Part shown: positions 8,490 to 16,534 of the stretch, one piece after another | Position numbering within the stretch: the first letter of the stretch is position 1 | How the letters are laid out: every line of letters begins with the position of its first letter | Assembly: GCA_964408805.1 (NCBI GenBank) | Contig: CAYPAV010000001.1 | Location: 248,001-312,000, forward strand | Direction: 5' to 3' | Origin: CAYPAV01 sp964408805 | Lineage (GTDB): Bacteria; Pseudomonadota; Alphaproteobacteria; UBA8366 | DNA length: 64,000 bases | The notes under the pieces: model-generated | The model's database searches: none | What the model saw: the letters and a program-made list of their open reading frames with translations, nothing else | What the model was told of the DNA's origin: nothing | Translations under genes and position numbers: made by a program

Positions 8490-9317
8490 TTGAAAGAGTT
8501 TCATCTTCATCTGGTTTCGGATGCCACCGGAGAGACCGTCCATAGCGTGGCGCGTGCCTGTTTCGTTCAATTTGAGGGAATCGAGCCGATCGAACATCAT
8601 TGGCCGCTGGTACGAACGATCGGCCAGATCGAGAAGATCCTGCGGCAAATTGAGACCAATCCCGGCGTTATTCTGTTTACCATCGTGAAACCGGAACTAC
8701 GTGAGGCGCTGGAGGCCGGATGTATCCGGCTACACCTTCCTTGTATCTCGGTGCTCGATCCAGTGATCTACGCGATGACCGGTTATCTCGGTCTCGAAAG
8801 TCGCGGCCAGTCGGGACGCCAGCACGTGCTTGATGCCGAGTATTTCGATCGTATCGACGCGATGACTTTCACCCTGAATCACGACGACGGTCAATCGACC
8901 CATAATCTCAAGGAAGCCGATGTTGTGCTGGTCGGTGTTTCCAGAACCTCGAAGACCCCCACCTGTATCTATCTCGCCAATCGCGGATTGAAGGCGGCGA
9001 ACGTACCTATCGTACCGAACGTGCCCCTGCCGGTCGATCTCGACCAGCTCCGCGAATCCGAGGGTCCCTTGGTTGTTGGATTGACCAACGACGCCCGCAG
9101 TCTGGTGCAGATTCGGCGGAATCGCCTTCGGATGCTAGAGCATGACGCGGATACCGATTACGTCGATCCCGAGACGGTTCGCGGCGAGGTTGCCGCCGCG
9201 CGGCGGTTGTTTTCGGAACGGAATTGGCCGGTCATCGATGTGACGCGCCGATCGATCGAGGAAACGGCGGCAACGATCATGCAGATCTACGAGCGGCGCC
9301 AGCTGGAAACCGCCTGA
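8490..9317 (+). CDS. ppsR: pyruvate, phosphate dikinase / PEP synthase regulatory protein (DUF299, PSRP family)
   Basis: Proteins of this family are bifunctional ADP-dependent kinases and phosphorylases. They inactivate and reactivate pyruvate phosphate dikinase or PEP synthase by modifying a threonine next to the catalytic histidine. The 275-residue protein has the family N-terminus FHLHLVSDATGETVHSVARAC and the P-loop-like GVSRTSKT at 149-156. It ends with RRSIEETAATIM. The start is a TTG at 8490, and no in-frame ATG gives the conserved N-terminus. Its own target enzyme is not in this window. The gene is the RP001 equivalent that flanks the origin in related genomes, and maf follows after 1 nt. 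Confidence 0.93.
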   Translation: MKEFHLHLVSDATGETVHSVARACFVQFEGIEPIEHHWPLVRTIGQIEKILRQIETNPGVILFTIVKPELREALEAGCIRLHLPCISVLDPVIYAMTGYLGLESRGQSGRQHVLDAEYFDRIDAMTFTLNHDDGQSTHNLKEADVVLVGVSRTSKTPTCIYLANRGLKAANVPIVPNVPLPVDLDQLRESEGPLVVGLTNDARSLVQIRRNRLRMLEHDADTDYVDPETVRGEVAAARRLFSERNWPVIDVTRRSIEETAATIMQIYERRQLETA

Positions 9318-9318
9318 G

Positions 9319-9924
9319 ATGACGGATCGAAAACCGCTTATCCTTGCCTCGGCCAGCCAATCGCGCGCGCGGATCCTGGAATCCGCGGGACTCGAATTCG
9401 AGACCGTTCCCGCCGCGGTCGACGAATCTGAAATCAAGGATGCGATGCGCGCCGACGGCGCCCCCAGTGAAAGCGTTGCCGAGACCCTGTCCGAAATGAA
9501 GGCGGTTCGAATTTCCAAGCGGCGTCTCGACGCCTTCGTCATCGGCGCGGATCAGATGTTGGATTGTGACGGCGAGTGGTTCGACAAGCCGGACTCGCCG
9601 TCATCGGCGCGGCGCCAGCTTCAAGACCTCCGCGGCCGCCCGCATGAGCTCGTCACCAGCGCTTGCGTCGCCGAACAGGGCCGCCGAATCTGGCACCAGA
9701 CGACAAGGGCCAAGCTTTGGATGCGCGATTTTTCGGACCGCTTTCTCGATCGATATCTCGATGCAATCGGCGACGACGCCTATCTCTCCGTCGGCGTCTA
9801 TCAATTGGAAGGCCGAGGCGCGCAGCTTTTCGATCGCATCGAAGGCGATTACTTTACGATTCTAGGCCTACCCTTGTTGCCGCTTCTAACCTTCTTGAGA
9901 TCCCACGGGTTTATCGACGAATGA
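9319..9924 (+). CDS. maf: Maf-family nucleotide pyrophosphatase
   Basis: Maf proteins hydrolyse non-canonical or modified nucleoside triphosphates to monophosphates and act as house-cleaning enzymes. The 201-residue protein shows the N-terminal signature LILASASQSRARIL, EMKAVRI, and the metal and substrate motif FVIGADQML, with conserved QLEGRGAQLFDRIEGDYF near the end. Whether it prefers dTTP/UTP (YhdE-like) or m7GTP (YceF-like) cannot be settled from these motifs alone. The stop overlaps the aroE start (ATGA), so the genes are translationally coupled. Confidence 0.92.
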   Translation: MTDRKPLILASASQSRARILESAGLEFETVPAAVDESEIKDAMRADGAPSESVAETLSEMKAVRISKRRLDAFVIGADQMLDCDGEWFDKPDSPSSARRQLQDLRGRPHELVTSACVAEQGRRIWHQTTRAKLWMRDFSDRFLDRYLDAIGDDAYLSVGVYQLEGRGAQLFDRIEGDYFTILGLPLLPLLTFLRSHGFIDE

Positions 9925-10766
9925 CGCTTACGGGCAACGCCAAGATCGCCGGGGTCATGGGCTGGCCGATCGCGCATTCGCGCTCGCCGCGGCTGCATGG
10001 GTTTTGGCTCGATTCGCTGGATATCGACGGCGCCTATCTCCCGCTTGCCGTTCGGCCGGAAGACCTTCCAACCGCGCTGGCGGCGCTGGGACCGCTCGGC
10101 TTTCAGGGTGTCAATCTGACGCTTCCCCATAAGGAGGCGGCGCTCGACATCTGTGACCGGGTCGATGAAATCGCCCGGCGAATTGGGGCCGTCAACACAA
10201 TCATTCGCGACCCCGGCGGGGGGCTTCGCGGGACCAATACGGACGCATTCGGGTTCATCGAGAATATTCATGCCGGCGCGGCTTGGACGCCCTCCGACGG
10301 ACCGGCCATGGTCATCGGCGCCGGCGGCGCGGCGCGGGCCGTTGTCGCGGCGCTGATCGATGCGGGTGTTCCGGAAATCCGGCTCGCCAATCGAACCGCG
10401 GCCCGCGCCGAGGCCTTGGCGCGGGATCTAGAGGGGCCGGTCAGCGTGGTCGATCTCGCGGACGCCGAATCGGCACTTGCCGACGCGCTCTTACTGGTCA
10501 ATACGACAAGTCTCGGCATGGCCGGCCAGCCCCCCCTGGATCTTGCTCTCGATCGCCTGCCGGAAACGGCGGTCGTCAACGACATCGTCTATGTGCCGCT
10601 AGAAACAGATCTACTGGCGCGCGCGCGAGCGCGGGGCAATCCGGTGGTGGATGGGTTGGGCATGTTGTTGCATCAGGCGCGGCCCGGTTTCGAGGCCTGG
10701 TTCGGGACCCGCCCCGAGGTAACCCCGGAACTTCGCGAATTCGTTATGGAGGATCTCAACCCGTGA
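9921..10766 (+). CDS. aroE: shikimate dehydrogenase (NADP+)
   Basis: AroE reduces 3-dehydroshikimate to shikimate in the aromatic amino acid pathway. The 281-residue protein has GWPIAHSRSPRLHG at the N-terminus, the shikimate-binding NLTLPHK with catalytic Lys71, NTDAFGF, and the dinucleotide-binding GAGGAARA at 133-140, with GMLLHQA near the C-terminus. I chose the ATG at 9921, overlapping the maf stop by 4 nt. A longer in-frame extension back to 9663 exists only because the frame happens to be open through maf. Confidence 0.96.
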   Translation: MTLTGNAKIAGVMGWPIAHSRSPRLHGFWLDSLDIDGAYLPLAVRPEDLPTALAALGPLGFQGVNLTLPHKEAALDICDRVDEIARRIGAVNTIIRDPGGGLRGTNTDAFGFIENIHAGAAWTPSDGPAMVIGAGGAARAVVAALIDAGVPEIRLANRTAARAEALARDLEGPVSVVDLADAESALADALLLVNTTSLGMAGQPPLDLALDRLPETAVVNDIVYVPLETDLLARARARGNPVVDGLGMLLHQARPGFEAWFGTRPEVTPELREFVMEDLNP

Positions 10767-11380
10767 TCACACTCGGCATTACCGGATCGATCGGCATGGG
10801 CAAGAGCACGGCGTCGGAGATGTTGCGATCCCTCGGCGTGCCGGTCCACGACGCCGATGCCGATGTACATAAGCTGATTGGCCCCGGCGGCACCGCCGTC
10901 GCGGCGGTGGAGGCGGCCTTTCCGGGCTCGGTCAAGGCTGGCGCGGTCGACCGAAAGGCGTTGGGTGCGCAGGTCTTCGGCGACCCGGCGGCGCTGAAGC
11001 GGCTCGAGGCGATCCTTCATCCTCTCGTGGGCCAGGAGCGCGACCGCTTCATGAAGTGCTGCGCCCGGCGCGGCCGACGGGTGGTGGCGGTCGACGTGCC
11101 GCTGTTGTTCGAGACCGGCGGCGATGCCGGTTGTGCCGCGACCATTACGCTTTCGGCGCCGCCCTTCGTGCAGGCGGCCCGCGTTCTGGCGCGCCCCGGC
11201 ATGACGGCGGAAAAACTCGCCGATATCCGCGGGCGCCAGATGCCGGACGCGGAAAAACGCCGCCGCTCCGATTTCGTGGTGCCGTCGGGACAAGGCCGCC
11301 GGGCGACCTTGCAAGCCCTTTCCCGCATCGTCAAACTGGCGCGTGGGGGCAAGCTGGTCCAACCCCGGAAATCGGGATAG
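10763..11380 (+). CDS. coaE: dephospho-CoA kinase
   Basis: CoaE phosphorylates the ribose 3'-hydroxyl of dephospho-CoA, the last step of coenzyme A synthesis. The 205-residue protein begins ITLGITGSIGMGKST, containing the P-loop, followed by the DADADVHKL motif and VDVPLLFETG, the CoA-domain signature. The start is GTG at 10763, overlapping the aroE stop by 4 nt and preceded by GGAGG at 10748-10752. The longer open frame upstream is a shadow of aroE. Between its neighbours, the maf-aroE-coaE-dnaQ series is a conserved alphaproteobacterial cluster. Confidence 0.95.
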   Translation: MITLGITGSIGMGKSTASEMLRSLGVPVHDADADVHKLIGPGGTAVAAVEAAFPGSVKAGAVDRKALGAQVFGDPAALKRLEAILHPLVGQERDRFMKCCARRGRRVVAVDVPLLFETGGDAGCAATITLSAPPFVQAARVLARPGMTAEKLADIRGRQMPDAEKRRRSDFVVPSGQGRRATLQALSRIVKLARGGKLVQPRKSG

Positions 11381-11384
11381 CGCC

Positions 11385-12056
11385 ATGCTCGAAATCGTTC
11401 TCGATACGGAAACGACGGGGCTTGATCCGAGCGGCGGCGATCGGATTGTCGAAATCGGCTGCATCGAGTTGGAAAACCACGTTCCGACCGGGCGCACCTA
11501 TCACCAATATATCAATCCTGAACGTGACATGCCGGATGGCGCCTATGCGGTGCACGGCCTGTCGGAAGCGTTTCTCGCCAAACACCCGGTCTTCGCCGAA
11601 ATCTCCAGTGCCTTTCTGGAATTCATCGGCGAATCCGATCTCGTGATCCACAATGCGAGCTTCGACCTCGGATTCATCAACGCCGAGATTGCCCGGCTCG
11701 GCCAACCGCCGATCGACAAGGGCCGCGCGATCGACACGCTGCAAATCGCGCGCGGGAAATATCCCGGCGCTCAAGCCAGTCTCGATGCGCTTTGCCGACG
11801 CTTCGAAATAGACCTCTCCGAACGGACGAAGCACGGCGCCTTGCTGGACGCCGAATTACTGGCGGCGGTTTATCTCGAATTGATCGGCGGCCGCCAGCCG
11901 GATCTGGCGCTCGCCGCCAAGCGCGCCCGAGCGGAAACATCGGTCGCGGAGCGCGGGCCAGCTCGTCCGGCACGGCCCCACGCGCCGACCGCCGAGGAGC
12001 TCGAGGCGCATGAAGCTTTCTTGGATAAATTGACCGATCCGGTTTGGCGGGATTAA
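11385..12056 (+). CDS. dnaQ: DNA polymerase III epsilon subunit (3'-5' proofreading exonuclease)
   Basis: The 223-residue protein carries the DEDDh exonuclease motifs in order: ExoI LDTETTGLD at 6-14 with Asp7 and Glu9, ExoII in IHNASFDLGFI, and ExoIII in HGALLDAELLA. The C-terminal segment (EELEAHEAFLDKLTDP) is the likely contact to the alpha polymerase subunit. The start at 11385 follows the coaE stop by 4 nt. Its 3' end overlaps that of the convergent secB by 4 nt, closing the rightward cluster that starts at the putative origin. Confidence 0.96.
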   Translation: MLEIVLDTETTGLDPSGGDRIVEIGCIELENHVPTGRTYHQYINPERDMPDGAYAVHGLSEAFLAKHPVFAEISSAFLEFIGESDLVIHNASFDLGFINAEIARLGQPPIDKGRAIDTLQIARGKYPGAQASLDALCRRFEIDLSERTKHGALLDAELLAAVYLELIGGRQPDLALAAKRARAETSVAERGPARPARPHAPTAEELEAHEAFLDKLTDPVWRD

Positions 12057-12532
12057 GCCTCCGCCGACTCCGTTTCGGTGCCGGCGCGGTACATTTCAAC
12101 GAAATCGACATTCGCGAGCATCAGGGGCGGGAACCCGCCGTCGCGTGTCGCCGTTGAAATGATCGCGCGGACATACGGGAACAGGAGCCGTGGCGCCTCG
12201 ATCAGGACCAAGGGACGAATGTGCTCTTCCGGGACGTTGCCGACCTCGACGATGCCGGCGTAATCCGTCTCCACGATGAAGAAAACGGCCTCCCCTTGAC
12301 TGGCGCGCGCCTCGAAATGGAGGACGACCTCGAAGACACGATCCCCGAGCCGCTCCGCCCGCACGTTGATATCGATACTCACATCGGGTTCGCCTTCGGG
12401 CGGATCGAGATAGATACCCGGCGCGCTCGGCGTCTCGAAGGAAAGATCCTTCAAGTATTGGTGCGTGATTAGCAGCGGCGTTGATTCTTCGTCATCCGCC
12501 CCGTTTCCCTCGTTCTCGCCAACCTCAGACAT
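12053..12532 (-). CDS. secB: protein-export chaperone SecB
   Basis: SecB is a homotetrameric cytosolic chaperone that keeps preproteins unfolded and hands them to SecA. The 159-residue protein has the conserved QYLKDLSFETPSAP near the N-terminus, HFEARA, and the C-terminal core LLFPYVRAIISTATRDGGFPPLML. I chose the ATG at 12530-12532, which gives the normal MSEVGEN-type start, over a 38-residue longer open frame. It appears to be the last of three minus-strand genes after the FxsA and phosphatase genes. Confidence 0.96.
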   Translation of the reverse strand: MSEVGENEGNGADDEESTPLLITHQYLKDLSFETPSAPGIYLDPPEGEPDVSIDINVRAERLGDRVFEVVLHFEARASQGEAVFFIVETDYAGIVEVGNVPEEHIRPLVLIEAPRLLFPYVRAIISTATRDGGFPPLMLANVDFVEMYRAGTETESAEA

Positions 12533-12566
12533 CTTCGCCTCGCTTCGGAGTTTCGCGCGCCACCGC

Positions 12567-13136
12567 CTAACACGGTCTTTCGGACGACACAACAGAGCCG
12601 CCGCCGGGATGCGCGGCGGTCGGATCGAATTCGACCAGCTGCGCATTCTCGACCCGGTGTCCGGTCAGGCCGCGAATGAATCCCCAATGGGAGACGACGA
12701 GTGTTCCCCGCCAATCCCCGGCATCGTTCATGCCGTTTCGAAACGCGAGGCAGCGGGTGTCGAGCGCTTCATCGCTCTCGACGAGCGGCGGCCACCAAGT
12801 CTCCTCGATATGGTGCAGGGCCAAATCCGGCCAACGCTTTCGAAGGTCCGAGCCCGGACTGCCCACGTCGCAGGCAAAGGCCGCGCGCTCGCCGATCGTG
12901 GGGTCGACGGCGATCGGAAGGTCGAGCGCCGCCGCCAGAATAACAGCACTTTCCAATGTTCGCGCATAAGGGCTGGTCATGATGCGGGTGCATTGGCGAC
13001 CCTGAAGCTGAGCGACGGCGGCTTCGATTTGCGCCCGGCCCGCCGGCGTAAGCTTCGGGTCGCGAATGCCGGGATCGACGCGCGTTTTCTTGAAAACGAC
13101 GTTGAATTCGGATTCTCCGTGGCGAATCAGGATCAT
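12567..13136 (-). CDS. histidine phosphatase family protein
   Basis: The 189-residue protein belongs to the phosphoglycerate-mutase-like histidine phosphatases. The N-terminal MILIRHGESEFN holds the phospho-accepting His in RHG. TSPYARTLESA is the second arginine element, and VVSHWGFIRGLTGH has the second catalytic His. The substrate is unknown. It lacks features that would make it a dedicated glycolytic mutase. The start at 13136 overlaps the end of the FxsA gene by 4 nt, indicating coupling. Confidence 0.88.
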   Translation of the reverse strand: MILIRHGESEFNVVFKKTRVDPGIRDPKLTPAGRAQIEAAVAQLQGRQCTRIMTSPYARTLESAVILAAALDLPIAVDPTIGERAAFACDVGSPGSDLRKRWPDLALHHIEETWWPPLVESDEALDTRCLAFRNGMNDAGDWRGTLVVSHWGFIRGLTGHRVENAQLVEFDPTAAHPGGGSVVSSERPC

Positions 13137-13660
13137 GTCTTCTCGATATCCTCCGGTCGATCCGCAAGGGGCAGGCGAGGGGTCGGCGATGCCGTGCCAT
13201 TGCCCGAAAGATCGGCGTACTCGCCCTCGATCACCGTGCCTGGCCCCCCATTGCCCGCATCGCCTTCGCCCCCGACGGGACGTCCGTTCACCGAAATTCC
13301 ACCCCGCCGGGAAAGCGCGGCGATTACGCGGCCACCGATAAAACCCCGAACGAGAGGAAGAAATAGCGCGAAACCGACCGCGTCCGTCAAGAATCCCGGT
13401 GTCAGCAAAAGAGCGCCCGCGAGCAGGAGACAAAGCCCGGTGAACACCTCGTCGACCGGCAGCTCGTCGCGATCGAGATGGGCCTGGGCGCGGTGAAGGG
13501 CCCGCATCCCTTGGGCGCGCAGAAGTGCCGTGCCGATAATCGCGGTCAGGATCACGAGCGCCAGGGTCGCGCCGAGGCCAATATAGCCGCCAGCCTCGAT
13601 GAAGATGACGATCTCGATGATCGGCACCCCGATGAAGACAGTAAGAATCACAAGGGGCAT
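13133..13660 (-). CDS. fxsA: FxsA-family membrane protein
   Basis: FxsA is a small inner-membrane protein that in E. coli affects exclusion of phage T7 by the F plasmid. Its normal function is not known. The 175-residue protein starts with two hydrophobic segments (VILTVFIGVPIIEIVIFIEAG and LGATLALVILTAIIGTALLRAQG). A third follows, with the family signature PGFLTDAVGFALFLP. The tail after residue 125 is hydrophilic. It is the first gene of the minus-strand group with the phosphatase and secB and is divergent from the Tim44-like gene. Confidence 0.88.
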   Translation of the reverse strand: MPLVILTVFIGVPIIEIVIFIEAGGYIGLGATLALVILTAIIGTALLRAQGMRALHRAQAHLDRDELPVDEVFTGLCLLLAGALLLTPGFLTDAVGFALFLPLVRGFIGGRVIAALSRRGGISVNGRPVGGEGDAGNGGPGTVIEGEYADLSGNGTASPTPRLPLADRPEDIEKT

Positions 13661-13820
13661 GCTTGCTCTTTGGGGCCGAACCGCCTATCTAACAAGGGTT
13701 TACAGGTGTTCCGGAAATGTTGCCGGGTGCGTGAGCCGAATCCATTCGCCCCTAACCTAGGGTTCGGTGGGACACTTCGCAACGGGGCGGCGCCGCCCCG
13801 TGGTGATGAAAGGGCCTTCG

Positions 13821-14498
13821 ATGAGCGGCGGGATAGGTTTTCTCGATATCATCATCTTCGCGATGTTGGCCGCGTTCCTGATCTATCGTCTTGGAAGCGT
13901 CCTTGGCAAGCGAACCGGGCATGAGCAAAAGCAGCCCGATATGTTCGCCGGCCCGCCGCAGCCAGAGGACGTTTCGGAAGACAACGTCATTGCACTGCCC
14001 GACCGCGCCGCCGAGGTACCCGAACAACCGCGACCTCCGGAAACACCGCTCGAGGCCGGCATCGCCGATATCCAAAAAGCCGACCAAAATTTCGATTTCG
14101 AGGAATTCAAGAACGGCGCCAGGGCCGCCTTCGAGATGGTCGTGATCGCGTTCGGTGAAGGGGATACGGATGTGCTCCGCCGGCTCCTCAGCGACGAGGT
14201 TTACGAGAACTTCGCCAGCGCCATCAACGATCGCGAGGCGCGGAACCAGCAGCATGAATCGACCCTGGTCGGGATTGATGTAGCAGAGCCGATCGAAGCC
14301 TCAATGGATGGCCGCATGGCGGCGATTACGCTGAAATATGTCAGCGAGCAAGTCAACGCGACCCGTGATTCGACGGGCGAGGTCGTCGAGGGCGATCCAA
14401 GCGCCGTCGTGACCGTGACCGATATCTGGACCTTTGCGCGCGACGTCTCCTCGTCGGATCCGAACTGGACCCTGGTGGCGACGCGCAGCCCCAATTGA
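13821..14498 (+). CDS. Tim44-like / TimA domain-containing membrane-anchored protein
   Basis: The 225-residue protein has an N-terminal membrane segment (FLDIIIFAMLAAFLIYRLGSVLGKR), a proline-rich linker, and a C-terminal Tim44-like domain (about 85-225) with NGARAAFEMVVIAFGEGDTDVLRRLL. Alphaproteobacterial TimA proteins are the bacterial relatives of mitochondrial Tim44. The start at 13821 places the anchor directly at the N-terminus, and an ATG at 13806 would add five residues. The gene overlaps mltA by 4 nt if mltA uses its TTG start. fxsA-secB on one side and Tim44-mltA on the other is a recurrent alphaproteobacterial arrangement, and an export or envelope role fits both SecB and MltA. 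Confidence 0.87.
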   Translation: MSGGIGFLDIIIFAMLAAFLIYRLGSVLGKRTGHEQKQPDMFAGPPQPEDVSEDNVIALPDRAAEVPEQPRPPETPLEAGIADIQKADQNFDFEEFKNGARAAFEMVVIAFGEGDTDVLRRLLSDEVYENFASAINDREARNQQHESTLVGIDVAEPIEASMDGRMAAITLKYVSEQVNATRDSTGEVVEGDPSAVVTVTDIWTFARDVSSSDPNWTLVATRSPN

Positions 14499-15706
14499 TT
14501 CGCTCCGATATGCGCCCCCTCGGCCAGAACGCCCGGTGTCGTTGGCCGGGCCTGTTCCTGGTGGGGCTGCTGGCGGCCTTGGCCACGAGTTGCGCTCCAA
14601 AGACGGAGAAACGATCCGCCGTCAGGCTGGAACCCGCGCGGTTCGAGACCCTCCGCGGGTGGTCAGGCGATCGCCATTTTCACGCACTTGCGACCTTTCG
14701 AAGATCCTGTCCTCGACTGTTAGCAAGAACGACGATCGGGCACCGATGGATCGATCTCGGCGGCGTCGATTGGGCCAAGATCTGCAATGCCGCGGAAACC
14801 GTTGCCACGAACTCCGATGCCGGCGCCCGAACATTCTTCGAAACCTGGTTCCGGCCGCACGCCGTCGCCGGTCCGAATGGCCCGGACGGTCTCTTCACGG
14901 GATATTTCGAGGCCGAGTTGCGCGGCTCCCGCATTCGAACGCCGGTCTACGGCGTGCCGCTCTACGGCCTGCCCCGAGACCACGTCACGGTCGATCCGGG
15001 AAAGTTCGTCGAGAAGTGGCGGGCTGGGCCCTTGGTCGGCCGTGTCGTCGATGGCCGCCTGGCGCCCTACCACCGGCGCGGCGCCATAGAGGCGGGCGCG
15101 CTCGACGGCGCGGCGGAAGTCCTGGTCTGGGTCGACGATGCGATCGACGCCTATCTGCTGCAAGTGCAAGGATCCGGCCGGGTCCTGTTGCCGGATGGCG
15201 GTGTGCTTCGGATTGGATTTGCCGGGCACAACGGACATGCCTATGCCTCGATCGGGCGGCGGCTGATCGAGCGCGGCGAATTGACCGCCGGGCGCGCCGG
15301 GTGGGGGGCAATCCGTGGCTGGGTCGAGGCGCATCCCAAGGCGGCGCCCGCTTTGTTCGCGGAGAATCCGCGCTTCATCTTCTTCCGCGAAATTGAAGGT
15401 GAGGGGCCGATCGGGGCGCAGGGTGTGGCGCTGACGCCGGGGCGCAGTCTCGCCGTTGATCCCCGGTTCATCCCGCTTGGCATGCCGCTTTGGCTCGAGA
15501 GCGAATATCCCGGCGAGGTCGATCGCGGCCTTCGCCGTTTGATGGTGGCGCAGGACAGTGGCGGCGCCATCAAGGGACCCGTTCGCGGCGACTTCTTTTG
15601 GGGATATGGGGCCGAGGCCTTGGCACTGGCGGGACGGATGAAAAGCCGCGGCCGCTATCACGTTTTGCTGCCCAAGGGGGCGGTCTTGCGGATTCCCGAA
15701 AGCTGA
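14495..15706 (+). CDS. mltA: membrane-bound lytic murein transglycosylase A
   Basis: MltA cleaves peptidoglycan glycan strands to 1,6-anhydromuropeptides from the inner face of the outer membrane. The protein starts with a lipoprotein signal peptide (hydrophobic WPGLFLVGLLAALATSC, lipobox LATSC). The MltA barrel includes GYFEAELRGSR and LLQVQGSGR. The C-terminal 3D domain has MVAQDSGGAIKGPVRGDFFWG, in which the Asp is catalytic. The start is either TTG at 14495, overlapping the upstream stop, or ATG at 14510. The signal peptide is intact either way. Confidence 0.93.
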   Translation: MIRSDMRPLGQNARCRWPGLFLVGLLAALATSCAPKTEKRSAVRLEPARFETLRGWSGDRHFHALATFRRSCPRLLARTTIGHRWIDLGGVDWAKICNAAETVATNSDAGARTFFETWFRPHAVAGPNGPDGLFTGYFEAELRGSRIRTPVYGVPLYGLPRDHVTVDPGKFVEKWRAGPLVGRVVDGRLAPYHRRGAIEAGALDGAAEVLVWVDDAIDAYLLQVQGSGRVLLPDGGVLRIGFAGHNGHAYASIGRRLIERGELTAGRAGWGAIRGWVEAHPKAAPALFAENPRFIFFREIEGEGPIGAQGVALTPGRSLAVDPRFIPLGMPLWLESEYPGEVDRGLRRLMVAQDSGGAIKGPVRGDFFWGYGAEALALAGRMKSRGRYHVLLPKGAVLRIPES

Positions 15707-15753
15707 GGCATGGTCCGAAGCGATCGGAATTCCCGGCTACTCTCGGAGGCAAG

Positions 15754-16530
15754 ATGACGGCGAACGACGCCAAGGAAACGGAAGTCGGGCTTTTCGTTAC
15801 CTGCCTCGTCGATGTGATGCGGCCTTCGGTCGGGTTCGCCGCCGTCAAACTGCTGGAGGCGGCGGGATGCCGGGTGTCGGTGCCGGCGGCGCAGACCTGC
15901 TGTGGGCAGCCGGCCTACAACGCCGGCGACCGGCCGGATGCGGCGGCCCTCGCGCGCCGAACCATCGAAGCCTTCGAGGGGTATGACTATGTCGTGGCGC
16001 CGTCGGGCTCCTGTGCCGGCATGCTGCGGGAACACTATCCGGGCCTTTTCGCGGAGGATCCGGCGATGGCCGAACGGGCGCGGGATCTTGCGCGGCGCAC
16101 TTACGAGCTGACCGTGTTCCTGGTCGATATCCGCGGCATGTGCCGGGTCGATGCCGCCTTTAACGGAGATGTCGCCTACCATGATTCCTGCACGGGTCAG
16201 CGTGAACTCGGCGTAAAGACGCAACCGCGGACCCTACTGCAATCGGTCGAAGGGTTGACGCTTTCCGAGATCGCGTCGCCGGAGGTTTGCTGTGGTTTCG
16301 GCGGGACCTTCTGCGTCAAATATCCCGACATCTCGAACAAGATGGTCGAGGACAAATGTGATGATATTGCCGCGACCGGGGCGGGGACCGTGCTGTCGGG
16401 CGATCTCGGCTGTCTTCTCAACATCGCGGGGAAGCTCCAACGGCGCGGCGCCGAGGTCGAGGTCCGCCATGTCGCGGAGGTGCTGGCCGGGATGACCGAC
16501 GGCCCCGCCATCGGCGAGAGGGAGACCTAG
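15754..16530 (+). CDS. lutA: L-lactate oxidation (Fe-S) protein LutA / YkgE family
   Basis: LutA, LutB and LutC together oxidise L-lactate to pyruvate in many bacteria lacking other lactate dehydrogenases. The 258-residue LutA is made of two CCG cysteine-rich domains: QTCCGQPAYNAG near 48-58 and EVCCGFGGTFCVKYP near the C-terminus, with HDSCTGQRELG between. These motifs bind Fe-S clusters as in heterodisulfide reductase and glycolate oxidase subunits. The ATG at 15754 has a clear GGAGG 5 nt upstream. It begins 47 nt after mltA and 4 nt before lutB. Confidence 0.92.
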   Translation: MTANDAKETEVGLFVTCLVDVMRPSVGFAAVKLLEAAGCRVSVPAAQTCCGQPAYNAGDRPDAAALARRTIEAFEGYDYVVAPSGSCAGMLREHYPGLFAEDPAMAERARDLARRTYELTVFLVDIRGMCRVDAAFNGDVAYHDSCTGQRELGVKTQPRTLLQSVEGLTLSEIASPEVCCGFGGTFCVKYPDISNKMVEDKCDDIAATGAGTVLSGDLGCLLNIAGKLQRRGAEVEVRHVAEVLAGMTDGPAIGERET

Positions 16531-16534
16531 CGCC